Of a stretch of DNA of 64,000 bases, positions 27,665-35,551 are shown one piece after another. Both the position numbers and the translations under genes were made by a program. Numbering within the stretch: position 1 is the stretch's first letter; every line of letters starts with the position of its first letter. Source of the stretch: a virus. The notes under the pieces are model-generated. The model did not search any database. It was not told the DNA's origin and saw only the letters and a list, made by a program, of their open reading frames with translations. Location: IMG/VR virus record IMGVR_UViG_3300023174_000087, positions 51,202 through 115,201 of that record, one strand, 5' to 3'.

Positions 27665-29426
27665 TGAATTTTTAGATGTACTTAAAGACAATAACTTTAG
27701 AGAGATGCCTGTAAATGCTAAAGCATTTGTTGAGGGTGAAAATTATTTGGGTCAGCCACCACTATCAGATATTCAGTATGACATTGTAGAAGCAATGAGT
27801 CAAATATATAAATTAGAAGATGTTATTGATATCTTGGGTGAAGCAGAAGGAACTAGGTATTATAAAAAATACACTAAAAATGAAATTATTTTACAACTTG
27901 GCAAGGGATCTGGAAAAGATTTTACATCTACGGTAGCCTGTGCATATATAGTTTATAAACTACTATGTCTTAAAGAACCAGCAAGATATTTTGGAAAACC
28001 ACATGGAGATGCTATTGATATTATCAATGTGGCTATTAATGCTCAACAAGCAAAGAATGTTTTTTTTAAAGGTTTTAAAACAAAAATTGAAAATTCTCCA
28101 TGGTTTGCAGGAAAATATAACGCAAAGGCTGAGTCTATAGAGTTTAATGATTCAATTACGGTTTACTCTGGTCATTCAGAGCGTGAGTCGCATGAAGGCT
28201 TAAACCTTATTCTTGCTGTTCTAGATGAAATATCTGGTTTTGCACAAGAGGTAGCAACTGGAAACGAACAAGGAAAGACTGCAGACAATATCTATAAGGC
28301 ATTCCGTGCATCAGTAGATTCTCGTTTTCCAGATCTTGGAAAGGTTGCTCTTCTTTCTTTTCCTAGATATCCTGGAGACTTTATTTCACAAAAGTATGAT
28401 GATGTAATTGCAGAAAAAGAAGTTATAAACTACACTCATAATTTTATTATGAATCCAGATCTTCCAGAAGATGCTACGGGAAACTCACTTGAAATCAATT
28501 GGGACGAAGACACAATCGTTTCATACAAGTACCCAGGTGTGTTTGCTTTAAAAAGACCAACATGGGTTGTAAATCCTACTAGAAAAATTGATGACTTTAA
28601 GTTAGCATTTTATACAGATCTTGGTGATGCTATGCAAAGATTTGCATGCGTACCAACATATTCTTCTGATGCATTCTTTAAACAAATTGAAAAGGTTAGG
28701 TCGTGCATGACACTTCGTAACCCATTGGATAATTTTAGAAGGTTTGATGAAACATTTAAACCAGATCCAGAAAAAATTTATTATATACATGCTGACCTAG
28801 CCCAAAAACATGATAAGTGTGCTGTTGCAATTGCACATGTTGATAAGTGGGTAAATATTCAGGTAATCAAAGATTATCAGCAAGTAGCACCAGTAGTAGT
28901 GGTAGATGCAGTTGCTTATTGGGAACCAAAAGTAGAAGGTCCAGTAAACCTATCAGAAGTTAAACAATGGATTCAAAACTTAAGAAGGCTTGGATTCAAT
29001 ATTGGGATGGTTTCTTTTGACCGTTGGCAATCATTTGATATTCAGAATGAACTAAAGCAGGTTGGAATGAGAACTGAAACTGTTTCTGTTGCCAAAAAGC
29101 ACTATGAAGATATGGCTATGCTTGTGTATGAGGAAAGACTTGCAATGCCTGCTATAGATCTTTTGTTTGAAGAACTTACAGAACTTAAGATTATGAAAAA
29201 TGACAGAGTTGACCACCCCCGCAAAAAGTCTAAAGACTTGGCAGATGCGGTTTGTGGTGCAATTTTTGGAGCAATATCACACACTCCAAAAAACATGGAT
29301 CAAGAAATTGAGATCCATACCTTTAGGGATAGACCTAAAGTTGACATGAATCAAGACAATGTGATACACTATAAACCTATGCCAGATGATGTAAAAGATT
29401 ATTTGGATAGATTTAATCTACTATAA
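27657..29426 (+). CDS. terL: Terminase large subunit
   Basis: From the ATG at 27657 the protein has 589 residues. The packaging ATPase has a Walker A variant, LGKGSGKDF near residue 81, and Walker B LILAVLDEISGF near residue 185. The RNase-H-like nuclease part begins with IYYIHADLAQKHDKCAVAI near residue 372 (first Asp), continues with MVSFDRWQS near 452, and ends with KSKDLADAVCGAI near 529. It drives DNA into the prohead and cuts genome ends. No portal or capsid genes follow, so the module is split. Confidence 0.93.
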   Translation: MYDEFLDVLKDNNFREMPVNAKAFVEGENYLGQPPLSDIQYDIVEAMSQIYKLEDVIDILGEAEGTRYYKKYTKNEIILQLGKGSGKDFTSTVACAYIVYKLLCLKEPARYFGKPHGDAIDIINVAINAQQAKNVFFKGFKTKIENSPWFAGKYNAKAESIEFNDSITVYSGHSERESHEGLNLILAVLDEISGFAQEVATGNEQGKTADNIYKAFRASVDSRFPDLGKVALLSFPRYPGDFISQKYDDVIAEKEVINYTHNFIMNPDLPEDATGNSLEINWDEDTIVSYKYPGVFALKRPTWVVNPTRKIDDFKLAFYTDLGDAMQRFACVPTYSSDAFFKQIEKVRSCMTLRNPLDNFRRFDETFKPDPEKIYYIHADLAQKHDKCAVAIAHVDKWVNIQVIKDYQQVAPVVVVDAVAYWEPKVEGPVNLSEVKQWIQNLRRLGFNIGMVSFDRWQSFDIQNELKQVGMRTETVSVAKKHYEDMAMLVYEERLAMPAIDLLFEELTELKIMKNDRVDHPRKKSKDLADAVCGAIFGAISHTPKNMDQEIEIHTFRDRPKVDMNQDNVIHYKPMPDDVKDYLDRFNLL

Positions 29427-29441
29427 AGAAAAGAGAAATGA

Positions 29442-30569
29442 ATGAATTCATTTAAGAAAATTGCACTAGCCATGGTTGCAGCCATGACTTTGGGCACAAT
29501 CGTAGCAACACCTGCAAGTGCTGCTGTAATGACAGTCGCTGTATCGCTTGACTCTGTAGCAAACACTACAGCATCAGCAATCGCTACACCTGCATCATTG
29601 CCAGTCCCTGCAGACAACTCTGTTGATGCTGCTGATGCACTAAAGTTCGTTGCAACAGTTGACGTAGGAACAAGCGTAACTGTTTCAGCAACAAATGCAA
29701 CAATCGTGTCTGCACTACACACATCTGCTGCACCAGTAGGAGCAACATCAGGATCATCATCTTTGACAGTTGCAACTGGTACAGGAACAACAGCAACATT
29801 TTATGTCTACACAAAGACAACAGCAATTGGTACAGTTGTAATCAACAACCAGGGAACAACTCTTACATACTATGTACAGGGAACTGCTGGTAAGATTAAC
29901 TCTCTTACAGTCTCTGCACCAACATCAGGCGCTGCTGGCACAAAGCAAGACATCACAGTAACTGCAACAGATACTTTTGGTAACAAGGTTTCTGGTAAGT
30001 CAATTACTGCAACAGTATTCGCTTCAACAGCAACACTAGATACAGCAACAGCAACAACTGGTGCTACACTTTCAGACTTTGGAGTTGCTACATTTAAGGC
30101 AACACTTCCAACAACTGGAACACGCTCACTAATCACATTTGCACCAACAACTTCAACAGATGCAACATCTGCAGATGTAGTCGGACTTCCTGCTCGTGCC
30201 CTTGCACCATTTGCAGAAATCGCAGTTCGTGATCTAGTATCAGAACTTGCTGCACAAGTTGCTGCTAAGGATGCAGCACTTGCTGCAAAGGCAATCGCAG
30301 ATGCTGCAGTTGTAAAGGCTAACGCTGATGCTTCTGCTGCTAAGGTTGCTTCAGATGCTGCTCTTGCAGCAGAAAAGGCTGCTTCTGCAAAGGCACTTGC
30401 TGATGCAAAGACTGCACATGATGCAGTTGTAGTTGCTAAAGATGCACAGATTGCAAAGTTGACTGCAGATAATGCTGCTACAATTGCAAATCTTAAGGCA
30501 TCATTTAATGCACTTGCTAAGCAGTGGAATGCAAAGAATCCAAAGGCCAAGGTTACTTTAGTTAAGTAA
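29442..30569 (+). CDS. Secreted or surface protein with Ig-like and coiled-coil parts
   Basis: A 375-residue protein with a clear signal peptide: MNSFKKIALAMVAAM, then a hydrophobic run and ATPASAA as the cleavage site near residue 28. Residues about 30-230 are Thr/Ser/Ala/Val-rich beta strands, including an Ig-like segment (TVTATDTFGNKVSGKSI). Residues about 250-350 form an Ala-rich coiled coil, and the end is basic. Actinobacterial cell-wall and S-layer-like proteins have this design. The codon choice looks more optimised and less AT-rich than in neighbours, suggesting strong expression or host origin. A strong terminator follows. Function: possibly alters the host surface; unproven. Confidence 0.75.
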   Translation: MNSFKKIALAMVAAMTLGTIVATPASAAVMTVAVSLDSVANTTASAIATPASLPVPADNSVDAADALKFVATVDVGTSVTVSATNATIVSALHTSAAPVGATSGSSSLTVATGTGTTATFYVYTKTTAIGTVVINNQGTTLTYYVQGTAGKINSLTVSAPTSGAAGTKQDITVTATDTFGNKVSGKSITATVFASTATLDTATATTGATLSDFGVATFKATLPTTGTRSLITFAPTTSTDATSADVVGLPARALAPFAEIAVRDLVSELAAQVAAKDAALAAKAIADAAVVKANADASAAKVASDAALAAEKAASAKALADAKTAHDAVVVAKDAQIAKLTADNAATIANLKASFNALAKQWNAKNPKAKVTLVK

Positions 30570-30582
30570 TTAGTCCAACATT

Positions 30583-30615
30583 AAAGGGGTTACCAATTAC
30601 GGTAGCCCCTTTTTT
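30583..30615 (+). terminator. Rho-independent terminator
   Basis: AGGGGTTACC (30585-30594) pairs with GGTAGCCCCT (30601-30610) around a six-base loop, with one G-U pair, and extends by flanking A-T pairs into a run of six T. It ends the 29442-30569 transcript. Confidence 0.9.
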
Positions 30616-30626
30616 GTGGAATAAAA

Positions 30627-30635
30627 TGGTATAAT
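30627..30635 (+). promoter_or_regulatory. Extended -10 promoter for 30675
   Basis: TGGTATAAT just after the terminator would start a transcript with a leader of about 30 nt. The leader has a short AGACA/TGTCT inverted repeat (30644-30656) and then a purine-rich AGGGGGAAAGG ribosome site. Confidence 0.6.
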
Positions 30636-30674
30636 CATCCTAGCAGACATCTTGTCTCTAAGGGGGAAAGGTAA

Positions 30675-32813
30675 ATTAAAAGATTAATACGCATAACAAT
30701 AGCGTCAATATTGGCTTTTGGATGGCTACTAATATCCCCACAAGATGCTCACTCTGACGATCCCTTAACAGTAGCAGCAAAACAAATTGAAAACCTCAAT
30801 AGCGCAGTAGATAAATTAGACTACAAAGATGGTCTAATAAACCTAATTGATATAGCAGAGAATAAGTTTATGTATGCTAAAAATCTACGGGATGTCAGAG
30901 ACCTAACAATTAAAAATTATGATGATGCAGTAGACGCAGAATACCTAGCATTGGAAGCAAAAGATCTTGCCCAGTCTAATGTAGATGGGCAGACAGCAAC
31001 AGTAGCCTTAGCCTTTGAACACAAGAATGATGCTTATGATGCCCTTGGGGTAGCCAACATTAATCTATCTAATGCCCAGCAAGCCTTAAATGGTGCTGGT
31101 GGAGAGGGTTTAAGATATGATGTTTATAGCCTGATTAGAGTTAATGGGCAAGCAGCCACAGATCAATTGCTATGTAGTGGTACATGGAATTCAAACTATA
31201 TGCAACTGCCAGTTTGTGGAAATCGGTATCAGAATTTCATTGTTAAATTTACTGGACAGATAACAGTTCCTTCATGGTTTACACAGGCATACTTTGCAGG
31301 ATATACAGATGATGGTTTTAGAATGTACATTGATGGGGAACTTGCCATTAATAATTGGCGGGAGCAGGGAACAACTTGGAGTGCTTATTCTCCTATATAC
31401 GATGTAACAAGTGATAAAGTTTTTGATGTAGAGATTTGGTGGTACAACGGTGGAGGACCAGGATCCTATCATCTTGGATGGGGAATTCCTGGAGGATGGA
31501 CTGGAGCAGGTTGTGACTATGCTGGAAATCCAAGAGTATGGGGACAAAACTTTAGTTGTAACTTAAACACATTTTCTTCTGGTTCTGGACCAAGTGCAAC
31601 ACAGACTGCAGAATACCAAGCAGCACTAAGTAAAAAGAATGCAGCACAGCAAGAATATAATGACAAACTAAATGTTTATAATCAAGCAGTTGCAACACTA
31701 AATTCATATAATCAAGAGTTAACTAATAAAACATCTGCGTATGAAAATGCTGTTAACGATACAGAAGATGCTTTATCTGAAAAGAATAATGCTATATCTA
31801 ATTTTAATAACGCAATCCTTGATGTTAATAGTGCCATTGATGACGCATGGCGTTACTATGATGAGCAATCACAAAGAGAAATTCAAAGAGCAATTGCTCA
31901 AGCAGCAGCCAATGCTGCAGCAAATCAACCTACACCAGAGCCAAAGCCAACTGTTGAACCAGAAAAGCCAAAGCCTTCCCCACCACCAACAGATAAGCCA
32001 GAACCAAAGCCAACTAACAATACCGCTACAGAAGAACCAGGAACAAAGCCTACACAGCCAGGACCAAAGCCTACAGAGCCTGGACCTAAACCAGAACCAA
32101 CAGACAAGCCAAAGCCAGATCCTACTGATAAGCCAAAACCAGAAGAGCCTAAGCCTACACCTTCCCCAAACCCTGAACCAAAGCCAGAGCCTACTCCAGA
32201 GCCTTCTGTAGAGCCTTCCCCAGAACCTAAACCACTTCCAAGACCAGACTTTAAGCCAGCAGAAAATATTGATCCAGTAATCAAGGATGCAGCATTAGCA
32301 GCACTTATCCCACAAAAGGGTACAGGAAATGCAGAAGATCTATCTGGGGTTATTGCAAACCTTACAAGCAAGGATAATAAATTAGTTAAACTTTCTGTAG
32401 AGCAGACTGCAGCAGTTAGTCAAACATTAAAGGCTTTAACACAGGAAGCAAAAACACAAGTCGCTGAAAACCTTGGTATTTCTGCATCAGAAGTTGCAAA
32501 GGTTGCAGATCAAATGAAATCTAACCCAGCACTTGCTGCTGCATTCGTTGCTTTTAATGATAAAGCAGAAGAAGCAGGAGATACTCCAATGCCATTTACA
32601 TTAGCAGATGCAGTAACAGAAGTACAAACAGATGAATTTTTAGCAGACCCACTTGCAGCAGTCTTTGCAGTGGATCCACTAGAACTCCTATCCAATTTCT
32701 CTGAGTTGGGTATGGACATGACAGATGATCAGAGAGAAAAAGCACAAGAAGTAATTGTCCCAGTGGTCATTGCATCACAAATTGCAGGGGCAATGATAAG
32801 GAGGAACAAATGA
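30675..32813 (+). CDS. Secreted PA14-domain protein with proline-rich stalk; likely ATT start
   Basis: In this frame a stop lies at 30672, and the first in-frame possible starts are ATT at 30675 and TTG at 30711. ATT sits 3-7 nt after AGGGGGAAAGG and adds KRLIRITIASILAFGW, giving a good signal peptide ending near DAHS; the TTG start would lose the basic head. The mature protein (about 712 codons in all) has a coiled coil, a PA14/GLEYA-type domain near residues 160-300 (AGYTDDGFRMYIDGELAIN, SYHLGWGIP), a second coiled coil, a stalk of PKP/PEP repeats (about residues 415-530) and a helical C-terminal domain. It looks like a carbohydrate-binding surface or virion protein. Confidence 0.78.
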   Translation: MKRLIRITIASILAFGWLLISPQDAHSDDPLTVAAKQIENLNSAVDKLDYKDGLINLIDIAENKFMYAKNLRDVRDLTIKNYDDAVDAEYLALEAKDLAQSNVDGQTATVALAFEHKNDAYDALGVANINLSNAQQALNGAGGEGLRYDVYSLIRVNGQAATDQLLCSGTWNSNYMQLPVCGNRYQNFIVKFTGQITVPSWFTQAYFAGYTDDGFRMYIDGELAINNWREQGTTWSAYSPIYDVTSDKVFDVEIWWYNGGGPGSYHLGWGIPGGWTGAGCDYAGNPRVWGQNFSCNLNTFSSGSGPSATQTAEYQAALSKKNAAQQEYNDKLNVYNQAVATLNSYNQELTNKTSAYENAVNDTEDALSEKNNAISNFNNAILDVNSAIDDAWRYYDEQSQREIQRAIAQAAANAAANQPTPEPKPTVEPEKPKPSPPPTDKPEPKPTNNTATEEPGTKPTQPGPKPTEPGPKPEPTDKPKPDPTDKPKPEEPKPTPSPNPEPKPEPTPEPSVEPSPEPKPLPRPDFKPAENIDPVIKDAALAALIPQKGTGNAEDLSGVIANLTSKDNKLVKLSVEQTAAVSQTLKALTQEAKTQVAENLGISASEVAKVADQMKSNPALAAAFVAFNDKAEEAGDTPMPFTLADAVTEVQTDEFLADPLAAVFAVDPLELLSNFSELGMDMTDDQREKAQEVIVPVVIASQIAGAMIRRNK
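31929..32262 (+). repeat. Proline-rich PEPKP-type repeats in the PA14 protein
   Basis: This stretch encodes many short units of the form P-x-P-K-P, with Glu, Lys, Thr and Asp between prolines, forming a stiff extended stalk. Repeated CCAAAGCC and CCAGAACC words are visible in the DNA. Confidence 0.8.
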
Positions 32814-33037
32814 AAATAATCAATAAAGCCATCAACCTGGTAGGCAAAATGCTCAAGGGATTAATTAAATGGTTTAAAGACGCAGGAATGGAATTAATTG
32901 CACAGGCATTCACCCTCCTTGGCTTCTTTATCGCATGGCTAACTTTGACGGGATCAGCAAGAGACATTGTTGGACTTGCAGTACTTGCAACCACAGTAAT
33001 CTGGCTTATTACAATCCCGCTAAGAAAGGAGGACTAA
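32810..33037 (+). CDS. Small membrane protein, holin-like
   Basis: A 75-residue protein with an amphipathic basic N-terminus and two hydrophobic segments (about residues 30-45 and 50-68), ending in charged residues. It starts at an ATGA overlap with the previous gene. Size and layout fit a holin or antiholin, but the endolysin is about 9 kb away, so this is tentative. Confidence 0.5.
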   Translation: MKIINKAINLVGKMLKGLIKWFKDAGMELIAQAFTLLGFFIAWLTLTGSARDIVGLAVLATTVIWLITIPLRKED

Positions 33038-33039
33038 GT

Positions 33040-33324
33040 ATGGCAACTAAAAAGGTAGTAGAGCCTCCTAAGAAAGAGCACCCACAAAAGGCAATCACAA
33101 ATATCTTGATGAGAATCGTAGCAGTCTTTGCAGCATCTGGTCTATCAGTACTTGGTGCTGGAGCAGTTGTAGGAATTGACACAGTTCAGGCAGTATTCTT
33201 AGCAGGACTATTAGGCGTAGCGACAGTCATTGAAAGACTTGCAAGGGCTTTTTTGGACGATGGAAAACTCACATTGGCAGAGATCAATGATGCGTTTAAG
33301 ACAGTAGACAAAAAGGCTAATTAG
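33040..33324 (+). CDS. Holin-like membrane protein (94 aa)
   Basis: I use the ATG at 33040, which follows AAAGGAGG; a longer frame from 32935 lies inside the previous gene. A charged N-terminus is followed by two hydrophobic segments (about residues 25-48 and 50-65) and the charged end DDGKLTLAEINDAFKTVDKK, a tail I associate with actinophage holins. It would permeabilise the membrane at lysis. Confidence 0.6.
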   Translation: MATKKVVEPPKKEHPQKAITNILMRIVAVFAASGLSVLGAGAVVGIDTVQAVFLAGLLGVATVIERLARAFLDDGKLTLAEINDAFKTVDKKAN

Positions 33325-33326
33325 TA

Positions 33327-33370
33327 TTTTCCCCTACTTAGATGATATACTTATTCTGAGTAGGGGAAGA
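33327..33370 (+). promoter_or_regulatory. Promoter enclosed by a 15-bp inverted repeat
   Basis: TTTTCCCCTACTTAG (33327-33341) is matched by CTGAGTAGGGGAAGA (33356-33370) with two G-T positions. The space between holds TGATATACT, an extended -10 box (33346-33351). There is no T run, so it is not a normal terminator. It looks like an operator around the promoter of the gene at 33372. Confidence 0.6.
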
Positions 33371-33371
33371 T

Positions 33372-33953
33372 ATGAACAAAATTATTGAGCAGCAGTTTAC
33401 AAATATATATAATAATAATAAAAATGCTGATGAAGAAACTGTTTCTGGCATTGGATCAAAAATAGAAAATGCAATAGACTTAATAAATACACTTCCAGAT
33501 ATATTAAAAAAATACGAAATATCAAGCATTTTTGATATAGGCTGTGGAGATTTTAACTGGATGAAAAATATTGACATTTCAGGAATTAATTATACTGGCG
33601 GAGAAATAGTATTAGATGTTTTTAAATCAAACAAAAAATATGAAAGTGATACGATAAACTTTATACATTTTGACATAACTTCAGATAGCATACCTAGGTC
33701 AGACCTGATTATATGTAGAGGGGTTCTTTCATTTTACAATACAAAAACAATATTAAATATAATTAATAAAATAATTAATAGTAAATCTTTGTATATCCTG
33801 TTAACAAATTTTCCAAAATCTACTGACACAAAGATAGATTTTTTGCAACCACCATATAGTTTTCCAGATCCAATAATCTCAATAAAAGATGGAGTAAACA
33901 AAGAGATTGGTTTATGGAAAATAAGTGATTTGCTAATACAAATAGATCAATGA
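33372..33953 (+). CDS. SAM-dependent methyltransferase
   Basis: A 193-residue protein with the class I glycine-rich motif ISSIFDIGCGDFNWM near residue 50, and later strands (INFIHFDITS near 94, SDLIICRGVLSFY near 107) in the right order. The substrate is unknown. It is preceded by the repeat-enclosed promoter and followed by the first of a run of oxygenase genes. Confidence 0.75.
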   Translation: MNKIIEQQFTNIYNNNKNADEETVSGIGSKIENAIDLINTLPDILKKYEISSIFDIGCGDFNWMKNIDISGINYTGGEIVLDVFKSNKKYESDTINFIHFDITSDSIPRSDLIICRGVLSFYNTKTILNIINKIINSKSLYILLTNFPKSTDTKIDFLQPPYSFPDPIISIKDGVNKEIGLWKISDLLIQIDQ

Positions 33954-33954
33954 T

Positions 33955-33960
33955 ATACTT
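33955..33960 (+). promoter_or_regulatory. Extended -10 promoter for 33986
   Basis: TGATATACT overlaps the end of the methyltransferase gene. The predicted leader is about 18 nt and contains GAAAGG before the ATG. Confidence 0.45.
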
Positions 33961-33985
33961 ATATTACAAATGAAAGGTTTTATAT

Positions 33986-34714
33986 ATGGCAATAGAAAAT
34001 AAAAAAGTACAAGAATTGCATGGTCGTGAGCATAAGTTTTTTTATAGAGATTTAAACTTAGATCTAGATGATATAACTAAAATTTTAGAGACTGAGTATG
34101 AAAGAATCCAAAAGGGAGAAATGCGTGGTGTAACTCCAGTAAATGTAGATGTGCCAAGACAAGAAATATTTTTAGAGTCAAACTCTGTTTCTACAATTAA
34201 ATCTAGAGAGTATAATGCTTTTCAAATGTACTACCCATTTTTACACGATCTATACTCTGAGGTAGTTGATATGACAATAGAAGCATGCGAATATTATGGT
34301 ATTGATTATAATGAACAAAAATATGTCTGTCAGGCCTGGTTTAATATAAATAATACAAGCAAGGGTGGAAAGTTAGATTGGCATGACCATGTTCCAATGG
34401 GAATGCTTAGTTCCACAGCATTTCATGGTTATTATTCTGTTAGTGCAGAACCATCTAAAACTCATTACCTTATTGATGGTGTAGAAAAAATTAACAACAA
34501 TAAAAATAATCGTGCAATACTTTCAAGAGTTGGCTATCCACACGCCATGGCAGATTGGAATTGGGAAGGACAAAGAATTACAATTGCCTATGATGTTGCA
34601 CCATTAAAATATTCATTACAAAAAGATTTTTTAAAATTTAAGCAACCAGAATATGCTTCATTTTGGGAACAACATTATTTCCCATTGCCACAATTAAAAT
34701 CATTAACAAAATAA
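33986..34714 (+). CDS. 2OG-Fe(II) oxygenase-type jelly-roll protein
   Basis: A 242-residue protein. AWFNINNTSKGGKLDWHDH near residues 113-131, a GYYSVSAEP strand near 150, GYPHAMADWNWEGQRITIAYDV near 182-203 match the pattern W-x-N...H-x-H...GYY...H...R seen in the TIGR02466-like branch of 2OG oxygenases. The first metal ligand pair reads HDH rather than HxD. It is a clear paralogue of the protein at 37900. The substrate is unknown. Confidence 0.7.
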   Translation: MAIENKKVQELHGREHKFFYRDLNLDLDDITKILETEYERIQKGEMRGVTPVNVDVPRQEIFLESNSVSTIKSREYNAFQMYYPFLHDLYSEVVDMTIEACEYYGIDYNEQKYVCQAWFNINNTSKGGKLDWHDHVPMGMLSSTAFHGYYSVSAEPSKTHYLIDGVEKINNNKNNRAILSRVGYPHAMADWNWEGQRITIAYDVAPLKYSLQKDFLKFKQPEYASFWEQHYFPLPQLKSLTK

Positions 34715-34730
34715 TTACTCTTAAGGTTGC

Positions 34731-34759
34731 TTGACAGTTCCCCGTAGTGATGATATACT
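34731..34759 (+). promoter_or_regulatory. Sigma70-type promoter for 34791
   Basis: TTGACA, exactly 17 nt, then TATACT. The predicted leader is about 25 nt with GAAAGGG before the ATG at 34791. Confidence 0.85.
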
Positions 34760-34790
34760 TAAATATAAACTATTTAGAAAGGGCTTTACG

Positions 34791-35315
34791 ATGACCTGCA
34801 TTGCCGTAGTAAAACATGAAGACAAAATTTACATGGCTGGAGATCGTGGCGCATCAGATGATGGAACAATTTTAGCACTTGAAGCACCAAAAGTTTGGAA
34901 AATAGGTCCATATTTAATTGGATATGCGGGAGCAATGGACGGAGAAAGAATCCGTTACAACTTTAAACCAACCGCGCCCAACATTAAAGACACAGATAGA
35001 TTTATGCAAACAAGGTTTGTGAAAGAACTTCGTGAGTTTTATAATGAATTTTGGGTAGACACATCTAAAGATGGAGATCTTGGTTTGATTATTGCAGTTC
35101 GTGGAGAAATATACGAACATAGTTCTGCAGACATGTCTTTATCTAAATATACATTGCCATATCTTGCTATGGGATCTGGAGCAGAATATGCATTTGGTGT
35201 TTTATATGCAACAGACAAGCAAAAAAATGCAAGAAATAGAGTCATGCAAGCGGTAAATGCTGCTATTAAATTTAATCCATCATGCATGGGTCCAGTTGAC
35301 ATTGTCAGTCTTTAA
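34791..35315 (+). CDS. Proteasome/HslV-like Ntn hydrolase
   Basis: The start is the ATG at 34791; a TTG at 34731 lies in the promoter. The 174-residue protein begins MTCIAVV, placing Thr at position 2 as the nucleophile after Met removal, then IYMAGDRGAS near residue 12 with the Asp seen in proteasome beta and HslV proteins, and a Lys near residue 34. YLIGYAGAMDG near residue 41 and LPYLAMGSGAEYA near 122 are also typical. It may be a peptidase acting on phage or host proteins. No unfoldase partner is visible. Confidence 0.72.
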   Translation: MTCIAVVKHEDKIYMAGDRGASDDGTILALEAPKVWKIGPYLIGYAGAMDGERIRYNFKPTAPNIKDTDRFMQTRFVKELREFYNEFWVDTSKDGDLGLIIAVRGEIYEHSSADMSLSKYTLPYLAMGSGAEYAFGVLYATDKQKNARNRVMQAVNAAIKFNPSCMGPVDIVSL

Positions 35316-35324
35316 GGATATACT
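35296..35324 (+). promoter_or_regulatory. Sigma70-type leaderless promoter for 35331
   Basis: TTGACA, 17 nt, TATACT, then 6 nt to the ATG at 35331. The -35 box lies inside the end of the Ntn-hydrolase gene. Confidence 0.85.
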
Positions 35325-35330
35325 TAATAT

Positions 35331-35534
35331 ATGAATCACACGCATGATGATTTATCACTAGAAGAACAAGAGTTTGGCATCTGGCTTTCAAATGGTATTG
35401 ACAGGGGATGGGTTACACCACCATACTGCAACACTCATGATGGCGGATATGAGTACATGAGTGAAGAAGAAAGCGATGAATGGGACCAAGGCGGAGACCC
35501 GTGTTGTCATGTCATCAGATTGATGATATCATAA
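35331..35534 (+). CDS. Small acidic protein, unknown (67 aa)
   Basis: An acidic protein with a His/Asp-rich start (MNHTHDDLS) and a central YCNTHDGGYEYMSEEESDEWDQG, then CCH near the end, which might bind metal. It is read from a strong leaderless promoter. Similar short acidic proteins occur in many actinophages, with no known function. Confidence 0.6.
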   Translation: MNHTHDDLSLEEQEFGIWLSNGIDRGWVTPPYCNTHDGGYEYMSEEESDEWDQGGDPCCHVIRLMIS

Positions 35535-35551
35535 AAATGAAAAGGAATAAA

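Noticed and set aside
29870-30550. 226-codon open frame on the minus strand
   Set aside because: It is antisense to the signal-peptide protein and consists of Ala/Ser-rich noise created by GCA/GCT codons on the other strand.
31925-32371. 148-codon minus-strand frame with many Gly/Ser and a 156-codon plus-strand frame beside it
   Set aside because: Both are shadows of the PKP/PEP repeats in the PA14 protein.
34731-34790. N-terminal extension of the Ntn-hydrolase from TTG
   Set aside because: The TTG is part of a consensus -35 box, and the extension would bury the Thr2 nucleophile.
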